Shown: positions 1 to 6,151, counted from the stretch's first letter. The stretch is DNA of 6,295 bases from SVTX01 sp045585895 (GCA_045585895.1 JAZMZI010000092.1:1-6295); one strand, 5' to 3'. Notes: generated from the letters alone by a model not told the origin. Numbers and translations are program-made.

Positions 1-50
1 TGCATCAAGGGACTTTTGAATAAAAATTTATAAACTAAATATGTATTTAA

Positions 51-74
51 AGCTTGGTATGCAAGCTCTTTTTT
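51..74 (+). terminator. Short intrinsic terminator of an upstream gene
   Basis: A 6-bp perfect stem, AGCTTG (51-56) with CAAGCT (62-67), encloses a 5-base loop. It is followed after one C by a run of six T (69-74). This is the layout of a weak rho-independent terminator reading rightward. It would end transcription of a + strand gene lying before the window and insulate the promoter at 106-134. The stem is short, so the call is moderate. Confidence 0.5.
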
Positions 75-98
75 GTATTTTTCATATGTATTTATTGA

Positions 99-121
99 TT
101 TTCTCTTGAGAAAAGAGAAAA
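99..121. repeat. Inverted repeat over the -35 box, possible operator
   Basis: Nine-base arms at 99-107 and 113-121 are perfect reverse complements separated by 5 bases. The repeat covers the whole -35 element of the promoter at 106-134. Its position suggests a repressor binding site for the downstream operon. The arms are made only of T/C and A/G runs, so part of the symmetry could be chance in AT-rich DNA. No regulator gene is visible next to it. Confidence 0.4.
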
Positions 122-134
122 AATGTGGTAGAAT
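106..134 (+). promoter_or_regulatory. Sigma-A-type promoter, extended -10
   Basis: TTGAGA (106-111) lies exactly 17 bases before TAGAAT (129-134). A TGG triplet at 126-128 gives an extended -10 (TGn). Transcription would begin near 141 and yield a leader of about 23 bases before the first gene at 164. A ribosome binding site, GGAG at 153-156, sits 7 bases before that ATG. This is probably the promoter of the beta-sandwich/HAD operon. No transcription data are available, so the call rests on box matches and spacing. Confidence 0.6.
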
Positions 135-163
135 ATAGAAAACGATCTGAATGGAGATAGATT

Positions 164-790
164 ATGAAAAACATTCATTTACTTGGTAAAAAAATAATTT
201 GGGACAAGTGCCCTCTTTTGGTAGATTACAAGCCCGACGAAAACTTTCGAGAGCTTTGGTTGCCCAAGACAGGCGATTGGACCGTTGAGGACGGCTGTTT
301 TATAGGCACCGAGACGGGAAATATGGGCGGAATTATGCTCTACAAGGAATATTTTACGAAAAACGTGATGCTGACCTTTACGGTCTCCACGGTTTTGCCC
401 GCTACACGCGATCTGAACGCGGTTTTCTGCGCGAAATGGGACGAAAGCACCGACTATCTGGGCGACTCCTACGTTTGCGGCGTCAACGGCTGGTACGAAG
501 GTAAGAGCGGACTTGAACGCAACGCGGGCTACGGCTCAAATCTCTATTCCACGACCTCGTCCTATAAGTATGTGCCCGGAACCGAGCTTCGTATGACCTG
601 CGGAGCTATCGACGGTCACAGCTTTATGGTGGTCGACGACGAGCTGGTCTCCGAGATGATCGACCCTCAGCCCATTCGTGACGGTCACGTTGGTTTTTCG
701 GCGTACTGCACCAAGCTTCGCATTAAGGACATTCAAATTCACGAAATCTACTGGGAGGATTTCCCCCAAAGCTACGATCCCGAGTTTTAA
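164..790 (+). CDS. Hypothetical cytosolic beta-sandwich protein (concanavalin-like; DUF1961/YesU- or DUF1080-like)
   Basis: 208 residues starting at an ATG with GGAG 7 bases upstream. There is no signal peptide and no membrane segment, so the protein should be cytosolic. The chain alternates short beta strands with turns, as in LamG/concanavalin-type jelly rolls: a W-x-V-E-D-G strand near 39-44, MLTFTVS near 69-75, NAVFCAKW near 85-92, a Gly/Tyr/Trp-rich stretch at 103-124, LRMTCGAIDG at 142-151, and a closing GHVGFSAY...RIKDIQIHEI at 174-195. The pattern 'property of small conjugate, no added effect, G-x-V-G-F, then a final D-I-x-I strand' is what I associate with DUF1080-like and YesU-like carbohydrate-linked proteins. 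That is fold-level recall, not a proven match. I cannot identify catalytic residues. It sits 9 bases before a sugar-phosphate-type HAD phosphatase, which suggests a role around carbohydrate metabolism (inference). Confidence 0.85.
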   Translation: MKNIHLLGKKIIWDKCPLLVDYKPDENFRELWLPKTGDWTVEDGCFIGTETGNMGGIMLYKEYFTKNVMLTFTVSTVLPATRDLNAVFCAKWDESTDYLGDSYVCGVNGWYEGKSGLERNAGYGSNLYSTTSSYKYVPGTELRMTCGAIDGHSFMVVDDELVSEMIDPQPIRDGHVGFSAYCTKLRIKDIQIHEIYWEDFPQSYDPEF

Positions 791-799
791 GGAGAAAAA

Positions 800-1621
800 A
801 TGGGAAAATTTGACGGAATTTTGATCTGTACCGACCTTGACGGCACACTGCTCAAAAATGACAAGACGATCTCGGAGGAAAACCGCGAGGCGATCGAGTA
901 TTTCAAGGGCGAGGGCGGGTATTTTACCTTCATCACGGGCAGAATGCCTTATACGTCGAGAAGGCTTTACGACATGGTGAAGCCCAACGCGCCCATAGGT
1001 TGTATTAACGGTGGCGGTATTTACGATTTTGAAAAAGAGAAATACCTCTGGTCGATAACTCTGCCCGAGGGGGCAAGAGAGCTTGTGGGAGCGATCTACG
1101 ATGGCGTACCCAGCGCAGGAATACAGTTGAACGGACTTGATGCCATATATTTTTGCCGTGATAACGATGCGATGTATCATTTTCGCAAGCGTACGGGAGC
1201 GACCTTCCTTCAGGGCGATTACAGAACTGTTGACGTGCCCGTGGCAAAGGTGGTTTTCGGTGATGAGGACGAGAAAAACATCCTGAAAATTGCCGAGATT
1301 CTGCATAGCCACCCGAAAAGCGCGGAATTTGACTATATCCGTTCCGAGAGAACGCTTTACGAGATATTACCCAAGGGCTCGAGCAAGGGCAATCTGCTGC
1401 CGAGACTTGCCGAGATATTAGGCGTGAAAATGTCGCACACCGTGGCAATAGGCGACTATAATAACGACGTTTCCATGATCCGCACGGCAGGGGTCGGCAT
1501 CGCCGTGGCGAATGCCACCGAGGACGCCAAAAACGCCGCCGACCGTGTCACCGTCTCCAATGAAGAGAGCGCCATCGCAAAGGTCATCGAGGAGATAGAG
1601 AGCGGGGAGATAAATTTATAA
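800..1621 (+). CDS. Cof-type HAD-superfamily phosphatase (HAD-IIB)
   Basis: 273 residues, the normal length for the Cof/YbiV/YidA group of cytosolic phosphatases, which hydrolyse sugar phosphates, FMN and similar small phosphate esters using Mg2+. All four HAD motifs are visible. Motif I is DLDGTL, with nucleophile D12 and acid/base D14. Motif II is ITGR, with T46. Motif III is K196, in the GSSKGNLL stretch after a YEI strand. Motif IV is GDYNND, with D219 and D223 as metal ligands. The C2-type cap lies between motifs II and III (about 85-185), and the end shows the typical GVGIAVANATEDAKNAAD sequence. AAGGAG at 789-794 is 5 bases before the ATG and overlaps the stop codon of the preceding gene, so the two are almost certainly co-transcribed. 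The exact substrate cannot be read from sequence. The long antisense frames across this gene are shadows. Confidence 0.95.
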   Translation: MGKFDGILICTDLDGTLLKNDKTISEENREAIEYFKGEGGYFTFITGRMPYTSRRLYDMVKPNAPIGCINGGGIYDFEKEKYLWSITLPEGARELVGAIYDGVPSAGIQLNGLDAIYFCRDNDAMYHFRKRTGATFLQGDYRTVDVPVAKVVFGDEDEKNILKIAEILHSHPKSAEFDYIRSERTLYEILPKGSSKGNLLPRLAEILGVKMSHTVAIGDYNNDVSMIRTAGVGIAVANATEDAKNAADRVTVSNEESAIAKVIEEIESGEINL

Positions 1622-1648
1622 GTTTTTAACCTCCGTATAATAAACAGA

Positions 1649-1897
1649 ATGTGGGAATTGATAATGGCAAAGTTAGATAAAGGGCAAGAATATATTGATA
1701 CTTATCCGAGATTAAAGAAATGGATCAACGAATGTTATTGTTGTCATAGAAAAGGCTATGATCCTAATATGCCGGAAAAAATAACAATTGTTGAAGGATC
1801 CTTAGAGGTTTATTATATAAAAAGATATTTTGAACCGTTAAGTGTCAATAAGGATGGATTATGTGAAGTTTGTGCAAGAATTATGAGGAATAAATGA
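1649..1897 (+). CDS. Small Cys-rich protein with two CxxC-type pairs, putative zinc ribbon
   Basis: 82 residues (77 if the second ATG at 1664 is used). Cysteines C29, C31, C32 and H33 form one knuckle, and C72 and C75 (CEVC) the other, separated by about 40 residues. This is the spacing of a small zinc-binding ribbon, though no named family is recognised. There is a mixed-charge N-terminus, no signal peptide and no membrane helix. By hand count GC is about 31%, against about 53% in a sampled 60-base stretch of the preceding gene, which suggests different ancestry or weaker codon selection. The start is uncertain. Nothing like AGGAG precedes 1649. Only a weak GTGGGA (1651-1656) lies 7 bases before 1664, which makes 1664 a reasonable alternative. 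A TATAAT at 1636-1641 could be a -10 box giving an almost leaderless message, but no good -35 box accompanies it. No terminator separates it from the phosphatase gene 27 bases upstream, so read-through expression is possible. Confidence 0.72.
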   Translation: MWELIMAKLDKGQEYIDTYPRLKKWINECYCCHRKGYDPNMPEKITIVEGSLEVYYIKRYFEPLSVNKDGLCEVCARIMRNK

Positions 1898-1950
1898 TTT
1901 TTCAGCTTTTGTTTTTTGCTATAGGTGATTAACAACCACCGTTATTTCCT

Positions 1951-2032
1951 GACTTTTTGAAAGTTTTTGAAAAAGTGGGGGAGCGCGAGGGGGAGAGGAA
2001 ACTTTTTTCAAAAAGTTTCCTCTCCCCCTCGC
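1951..2032. repeat. Putative interspersed palindromic element
   Basis: The 23-bp hairpin is preceded by related sequence. ACTTTTT at 1952-1958 and AAAAAGT at 1970-1976 form an outer inverted pair. GGGGGAG occurs twice, at 1977-1983 and 1989-1995, a 12-base period. The first copy could compete with the second for pairing with CTCCCCC at 2022-2028, so two alternative folds are possible. I associate this layout (A/T-rich palindrome, G-rich linker, long GGGGAGAGGAAACTTTTT hairpin) with repeats scattered between genes in gut Clostridia. That is recall, and only one copy is present here. Confidence 0.45.
1985..2032. terminator. Long perfect hairpin between convergent genes, likely bidirectional terminator
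   Basis: Perfect 23-base arms at 1985-2007 and 2010-2032 are separated by only two bases (2008-2009). The outer half of the stem is G/C-rich (GAGGGGGAGAGG) and the inner part is the A/T run around the loop. It lies between the + strand gene ending at 1897 and recG, which ends at 2043 on the - strand, so it is placed to stop both transcripts. No T-run directly follows on the + strand. On the - strand an ACTTTTT tract follows shortly after. Its length and A/T-tipped, C/G-flanked form are more like an interspersed palindromic repeat than a minimal terminator. Confidence 0.7.
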
Positions 2033-2042
2033 ATATATTCAA

Positions 2043-4193
2043 TTAACTTATGATATCCCCCTGGGATTCAAACATTCTCTCGGCGGCGATGCGGAGGGGT
2101 TCGTGATTTTCAAGCTTGGGATCGGTTTTAAGGTATTCGCGGGCTTCGGAAAAGGCGGTGGTCATAAGCTCGCTATCCTCGCACATATCGGCGAGGTTGA
2201 AGGAGAGACTGCCGCTCTGTCTGATCGATGCGTTGCCCGAGAGGGCGAGGAAGTCGCCGGGGCCGCGCAATTTAAGGTCCTCCTCGGCGATTTCAAAGCC
2301 GTTATAGCAATCGCACATGGTCTTGAGCCTTTGTTTCGCGGTCTCGCCAAGTCTGCCGTCGACACCGCTGACAAGCACGCAGTAGGATTTTCTCTGTCCG
2401 CGTCCAACTCGACCTCTGAGCTGATGAAGCTGAGAGAGACCAAACCTTTCGGCATTCTCGACGATCATAAGGCAGGCACGAGGCACATTTACTCCCACCT
2501 CGATGACCGTGGTGGAGACCAGAATCTGAATCTCACCCGCGGCAAAGCGTTGCATAACACTGTCCTTTTCCGCCGTCTTCATCTTGCCGTGGACGAATGC
2601 GATATTGTAGCCTACAAGTCGCTCCGACAGCTCCTCGGCAAACTGTACCGCCGCCTTCAGAGGCGGCTTTTCGTTTCTTTGCAGCTCCTCGCCGTAAATG
2701 GCAATCTCGGAGAGGTCGATCTCGCCCTCCTCCAGCTCGCTTTCCTCGACTGCGGGGCAGACTACGTAGACTTGTCCCCCTTCGTCCACCTGCTTGCGAA
2801 TAAAATTATCAAGACGCGGGCGGTAGCTTTCGTCAACGAGGAAGGTATCGACCCTCTGCCTGCCTGCGGGCATTTCGTCGATCTTCGACATCGAAAGGTC
2901 GCCGTACATAACCAGAGCCAGTGAGCGGGGAATAGGCGTTGCGCTCATAACGAGAACGTGGGTGTGCTTGTTCTTCTCTGACAAGAGCGCGCGTTGATTT
3001 ACACCAAAACGGTGCTGCTCGTCGGTTATCACAAGTCCCGGCTTGATAAATTCCGCACCGTCGGAGAGAAGGGCTTGAGTGCCTATGACCACGTCGAGGC
3101 GGAATTCCTCGTTTTCGGCTTGCATCGCCGCGTGTATCTTGCGCTTGGTTGCAGCGGTGCACGAGCCTGTGAGCAGGGCGCATTTTATCCCTAACGTCTC
3201 GAAGATCGGGCGCAGGTCATTGTAATGCTGGGTGGCTAATATCTCCGTGGGCGCCATTAAAGCCGCCTGATAGCCGTTTTTGACCGCTATATATATGGCA
3301 GCCGTGGCGCAGACAGTCTTTCCGCAGCCCACGTCGCCGATGACGATGCGGCTCATAGGCATATTTTGGCTCATATCGGCGGCGATGTCGGCGATAGTCC
3401 TCTCCTGTGCGCCCGTCAGAGAGTAGGGAAGAAGCGCGCGGAGAGCCGAGATGTCGGTATCGCGGCAGGCGGGCGAGGTCTTTTTTTGTACCTTGCCGCC
3501 CGAGAGAGAAAGTCCTGTGGCGAAAAGGAAAAATTCGTCGAAGATCAGTCGCTTTTTCGCCGTGGCAAGGCTTGCGTAGCTCTCGGGAAAATGGATCTGA
3601 CGGAGGGCGTAATATATAGTGCAAAGTCCGTTTCTCATTCTTATTTCTTCGGGGAGCGGATCGGGCATAGCCGCGCTTGCCATTGCGAGCGCCGCTTCAA
3701 CGTTTTGGCTGATCTGCTTTTGCGAAAGCCCTTCGGAGAGCCTGTATACCGAGTAGAATGAGCGCGGCGGCATCCCCTCGACCCACGGGTCGGCGGCGGG
3801 GGAGGTCATTTCATATCTCGTTTTGCCCTTTTCCACCTTTCCGTAAAAGCGGAAGGTGGAGCCTATGGGAAACTTGTCCTTTAAATAATTCTGGTTAAAA
3901 TAAGTGATATCGCAAACTCCGCTGTCGTCGAAGGCGCGGAATTTGAGAAGCGACATTCCTCGCTTGATGTTTGCAACCTTCGGTTCGGTAGCGACGGTCA
4001 TAACCACGGCGGATTTATATTCGGGCGAGGTTTCGGTTAGAAGCCTTATATTTCCTCTGTCCTCGTATGCTCTCGGGAAAAAGTAGAGCAGATCGAGGAT
4101 AGAAGAGACGCCTGCATTTGCGTACGCCTTCGCCTTGACGCTGCCAACGCCGTAAAGAGCGGTTACTCCTATTTCGTGTAAATTTTTATCCAT
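2043..4193 (-). CDS. recG: ATP-dependent DNA helicase RecG
   Basis: 716 residues, slightly longer than E. coli RecG (693). RecG is a cytosolic, monomeric superfamily 2 translocase that remodels stalled forks, Holliday junctions and D/R-loops. The N-terminal wedge begins with a helix-hairpin-like GVGSVKAKAY and LLYFFPRAYEDR (about 15-46), followed by the OB fold (about 60-130). Helicase motifs run in order: Walker A GDVGCGKT (286-293), APTEILATQH (314-323), GTQALL (371-376), DEQH (391-394), SATPIPR (417-423), HGKM (535-538), STTVIEVGVNVPRA (560-573) and QLRGRVGRG (591-599). The C-terminal TRG region is GFEIAEEDLKLRGPGDF (632-648) followed by RQSG (658-661). Two oddities stand out. There is an acidic insertion of about 22 residues after CPAVEESE (about 487-510), and a six-residue insertion inside the TRG motif (648-657). 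A weak GGAAG at 4203-4207 lies 9 bases before the ATG, inside the end of the recombinase gene. The 4-base gap makes translational coupling with that gene likely. Confidence 0.97.
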   Translation of the reverse strand: MDKNLHEIGVTALYGVGSVKAKAYANAGVSSILDLLYFFPRAYEDRGNIRLLTETSPEYKSAVVMTVATEPKVANIKRGMSLLKFRAFDDSGVCDITYFNQNYLKDKFPIGSTFRFYGKVEKGKTRYEMTSPAADPWVEGMPPRSFYSVYRLSEGLSQKQISQNVEAALAMASAAMPDPLPEEIRMRNGLCTIYYALRQIHFPESYASLATAKKRLIFDEFFLFATGLSLSGGKVQKKTSPACRDTDISALRALLPYSLTGAQERTIADIAADMSQNMPMSRIVIGDVGCGKTVCATAAIYIAVKNGYQAALMAPTEILATQHYNDLRPIFETLGIKCALLTGSCTAATKRKIHAAMQAENEEFRLDVVIGTQALLSDGAEFIKPGLVITDEQHRFGVNQRALLSEKNKHTHVLVMSATPIPRSLALVMYGDLSMSKIDEMPAGRQRVDTFLVDESYRPRLDNFIRKQVDEGGQVYVVCPAVEESELEEGEIDLSEIAIYGEELQRNEKPPLKAAVQFAEELSERLVGYNIAFVHGKMKTAEKDSVMQRFAAGEIQILVSTTVIEVGVNVPRACLMIVENAERFGLSQLHQLRGRVGRGQRKSYCVLVSGVDGRLGETAKQRLKTMCDCYNGFEIAEEDLKLRGPGDFLALSGNASIRQSGSLSFNLADMCEDSELMTTAFSEAREYLKTDPKLENHEPLRIAAERMFESQGDIIS

Positions 4194-4197
4194 AATT

Positions 4198-5232
4198 TCA
4201 ATCTTCCGTATCGCTTTTTTTGTCTGCCTTGGTTTTGGTGAAGTCTGCCAAAGGATTTTGTGCCATGGCGTTCATCATATTCTTGTCGCTGACGTGGGTG
4301 TATATCTGGGTGGTGTTAAGCTGTTCGTGACCTAAAATGTCCTTAAGCACGCGAATATCCACGTTGCCCGATTGATACATAAGCGTTGCCGCCGTGTGGC
4401 GGAGCTTGTGCACCGAGTAGTGCTTTGAGCCGAGACCCGAAAGGTCGAGATATTTGTAGACCATTGCCTGCACCATCTTATCCGAGATGCGCTTGTCGCG
4501 ATTGCTTAAAAAGAGCGCCTTGTCGCTTATATTGTGATTTCTCTGTATCAGGCGGTAATTCATAAGATAGTCGGCAAGCACCGTTTTGCAGGCGTCGTTT
4601 AAGTAGATTATGCGTTCCTTACTGCCTTTACCGAGAACTCTGACGTGATTCAATTCGCGGTCGAGATCGTTGAGACTGATTCCGACAAGCTCGTTAAGAC
4701 GCATACCGCAGTTGAGAAAGAGGGTAATGATGCAGAGGTCGCGCAGTCGGGTCTTTGATTCAACGTCGTTTCTCACGGTGTCGAGAAGCATTACCGATTC
4801 CTCGAGAGAAAGAAATTTGGGCAGCGTCTTTTTCCTCTTGGGCGCCTCGATATTTGCTGCGGGATTTTCCTCAAGATAGCCGCGCTTGACGGTCATAAAC
4901 TTGAAAAGTCCCTTTATAGCCGATAGCTTTCTTGCCTTGCTTGCCCACATATTTTTACGGACATTTCCCGTATAGAGCAGAAAGTCGTATATCATCTCGG
5001 TAGTTATACCTTTGATGTATTCAACGTCGATATTTACAATACTGATCTCGCAAAATTCGTCTGAGTCGGGGTCGATGCCGTGCTCCTTTGCTATAAGATA
5101 GCGGAAAAAGGTACGGAGATCGAGAAGGTATTCGTCTGAAGTTTTTTTGGAGCAGCCTTGAATTGCCGTTTTATAGGAGGCAAATTCGCGGATTATTGGC
5201 GGGAATTCATTTATATCAACCGAATATGGCAT
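4198..5232 (-). CDS. Tyrosine recombinase, XerC/XerD-like
   Basis: 344 residues of a site-specific tyrosine recombinase. An N-terminal SAM-like core-binding domain (about 10-118) is followed by the catalytic domain (about 135-320). The full catalytic set is present: R178 in CGMRLNEL, K202 in GKGSKER (24 residues after R178, as in E. coli XerD), H275 and R278 in HKLRHT, H302 in LGHEQ, and the nucleophile Y311 in IYTHV. The enzyme should therefore be active. XerC/XerD proteins resolve chromosome dimers at dif, but integrases of the same fold exist. The protein is about 45 residues longer than typical XerC/D (about 300), mostly in the N-terminal domain around 45-80 and a Lys/Asp-rich tail (about 329-344). 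Co-transcription with recG and absence of phage or integron genes favour a chromosomal housekeeping-type role. AAGGAG at 5239-5244 lies 6 bases before the ATG. XerC, XerD or a single-recombinase role cannot be separated from sequence alone. Confidence 0.93.
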   Translation of the reverse strand: MPYSVDINEFPPIIREFASYKTAIQGCSKKTSDEYLLDLRTFFRYLIAKEHGIDPDSDEFCEISIVNIDVEYIKGITTEMIYDFLLYTGNVRKNMWASKARKLSAIKGLFKFMTVKRGYLEENPAANIEAPKRKKTLPKFLSLEESVMLLDTVRNDVESKTRLRDLCIITLFLNCGMRLNELVGISLNDLDRELNHVRVLGKGSKERIIYLNDACKTVLADYLMNYRLIQRNHNISDKALFLSNRDKRISDKMVQAMVYKYLDLSGLGSKHYSVHKLRHTAATLMYQSGNVDIRVLKDILGHEQLNTTQIYTHVSDKNMMNAMAQNPLADFTKTKADKKSDTED

Positions 5233-5262
5233 AAAATTCTCCTTGGTTCCGAGGATGTAATA

Positions 5263-5291
5263 ATTATACCAAATTTTTTTCGATTTTGCAA
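5263..5291 (-). promoter_or_regulatory. Sigma-A-type promoter of the recombinase-recG operon
   Basis: Read on the - strand, TTGCAA (5286-5291) lies exactly 17 bases before a perfect TATAAT (5263-5268). TGG directly upstream of the -10 gives an extended TGn element. Transcription would begin near 5256, leaving a leader of about 24 bases that includes the AAGGAG site. No other strong promoter is seen between this and recG, so recG is probably expressed from here. Confidence 0.8.
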
Positions 5292-5387
5292 TAGGTATTT
5301 TATATAAAGGCTTTTTTTAAATTTTCGAATTTTGATTTTGTATAATGCCGTCGGTCGGCTTGAAAATAACGCTTTTCTTTAAATCTT

Positions 5388-5412
5388 CACACGGAAGTGT
5401 AGAAAAATACAC
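5388..5412. repeat. Two overlapping small inverted repeats in the divergent intergenic region
   Basis: ACAC (5389-5392) pairs with GTGT (5397-5400) across 4 bases. GTGTA (5397-5401) pairs with TACAC (5408-5412) across 6 bases. The two repeats share the middle arm, so three half-sites stand in alternating orientation just before the putative promoter of the membrane protein gene. This could be an operator or an RNA hairpin in a longer leader. Arms of 4-5 bases can arise by chance. Confidence 0.3.
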
Positions 5413-5437
5413 AATTAAAGATTATAATATCTATAAT
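5408..5437 (+). promoter_or_regulatory. Candidate promoter of the membrane protein gene
   Basis: A perfect TATAAT (5432-5437) is preceded 18 bases earlier by TACACA (5408-5413), which matches four of six bases of TTGACA. A second TATAAT (5423-5428) lies just upstream without a good -35 box, and a third (5341-5346) would give a much longer leader. AGGAAAGG at 5471-5478 is a good ribosome binding site 6 bases before the ATG at 5485. The start point is therefore uncertain but the region clearly holds the promoter. The recombinase and membrane protein genes are divergent across these 252 bases. Confidence 0.45.
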
Positions 5438-5484
5438 GAGTAATTGTATTTTCAAGAATATTAGGATATCAGGAAAGGATAAAC

Positions 5485-6051
5485 ATGAAGGACTTTTTTA
5501 AGAGATATTCATATCAGAGCGTTCACCTTTTCCTCAATCAGGTAGCTATAGGACTTTTCGGAATAGTTCTTGCGCTTTCTGCGGGAAAGGCTGAAGTTGA
5601 AGCCTTAAAGATAGGAACGAGTATTTTTTCGGTGCTTTTCTTTTTGTTTTTGCAGTTTGCGGCGGCATGGAGAGTAGGATCGGAGGACAGAGTTTCCATT
5701 GACCTCGGAAAAAGGAAAAGAGACCTTTGGGTGCCTGTGAAAATGTGGGCATTGGCTAATTCTTTGAACTTTCTTTTAGCGATTTTTATAACGCTGGGGT
5801 TGTTGCTTCCCGACGTAAGAGTGCTTTCGGCTATTGGCGGAGTGGCAACTGCCGTTAAGATGATAATTGAGGGAATGTACGTGGGACTTTTGTCAATAAA
5901 AGTAGGCGGTGCGCCGCTTAATACTTATTGGTTTATGTACTTCCTTACAACTCTGCCCGCTCTTCTCACCGTGATTCTGGCATATGTGTGCGGTATCAAC
6001 GGCGTTAACTTCGGCGGACTTTTCTCCCAAAATACCAATTCAAAAAAATAA
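5485..6051 (+). CDS. Integral membrane protein of unknown function, five predicted helices
   Basis: 188 residues. Hydrophobic helices are visible at about 13-33, 43-64, 87-109, 113-138 and 148-171. Charges follow the positive-inside rule with the N-terminus inside: KRY near residues 6-8 and a GKRKRD loop at 75-80 between helices 2 and 3 would both be cytoplasmic. The C-terminal tail (172-188) would then be outside. A Gly-rich segment and a Cys-Gly-x-Asn-Gly near the end of helix 5 are its only notable short features. There is no signal peptidase site, no ATP-binding motif and no family I can name. The start is set by AGGAAAGG 6 bases upstream. The gene stands alone, divergent from the recombinase and closed by its own terminator, so it is probably monocistronic. 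Confidence 0.88.
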   Translation: MKDFFKRYSYQSVHLFLNQVAIGLFGIVLALSAGKAEVEALKIGTSIFSVLFFLFLQFAAAWRVGSEDRVSIDLGKRKRDLWVPVKMWALANSLNFLLAIFITLGLLLPDVRVLSAIGGVATAVKMIIEGMYVGLLSIKVGGAPLNTYWFMYFLTTLPALLTVILAYVCGINGVNFGGLFSQNTNSKK

Positions 6052-6064
6052 GAATAATTGAAAT

Positions 6065-6099
6065 AAAAAACCTTGCTTTTTTGCAAAGCAAGGTTTTTT
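6065..6099. terminator. Strong intrinsic terminator, usable in both directions
   Basis: A 15-base perfect stem (6065-6079 with 6085-6099) has a 5-base loop and a CCTTGC/GCAAGG core. Six A precede and six T end the structure, so it works as a rho-independent terminator on the + strand for the gene ending 14 bases earlier. It could also stop leftward transcription. Confidence 0.92.
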
Positions 6100-6151
6100 C
6101 GTTGAGTTTGTAAATTGGGGTTTATAGGTGAGTTTATTATTTGTTCATTTC

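Noticed and set aside
536..1312. A 258-residue open frame on the - strand across the beta-sandwich and phosphatase genes
   Set aside because: It overlaps two well-supported + strand genes with full motifs and ribosome sites, and its translation shows no recognisable domain. It is a codon-bias shadow.
1921..1940. GGTG...CACC short inverted repeat after the small gene as its own terminator
   Set aside because: Four-base arms with a 9-base loop and no T-run are too weak; the 23-bp hairpin downstream is a better candidate.
2103..2924. A 273-residue open frame on the + strand inside recG
   Set aside because: It runs antisense to the conserved helicase motifs of RecG, has no ribosome site of note and no domain pattern.
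4198..5232. Phage or integrative-element integrase interpretation of the tyrosine recombinase
   Set aside because: No excisionase, phage gene, att-like repeat or tRNA is nearby, and the gene is in an operon with recG. A chromosomal Xer-type role fits better, though it is not proven.
5421..5437. ATTATA-5-TATAAT inverted repeat considered as a dif-like recombination site for the nearby recombinase
   Set aside because: The 6-base arms are simply -10-like sequence and do not resemble the 11-6-11 dif layout known from Bacillus or E. coli.
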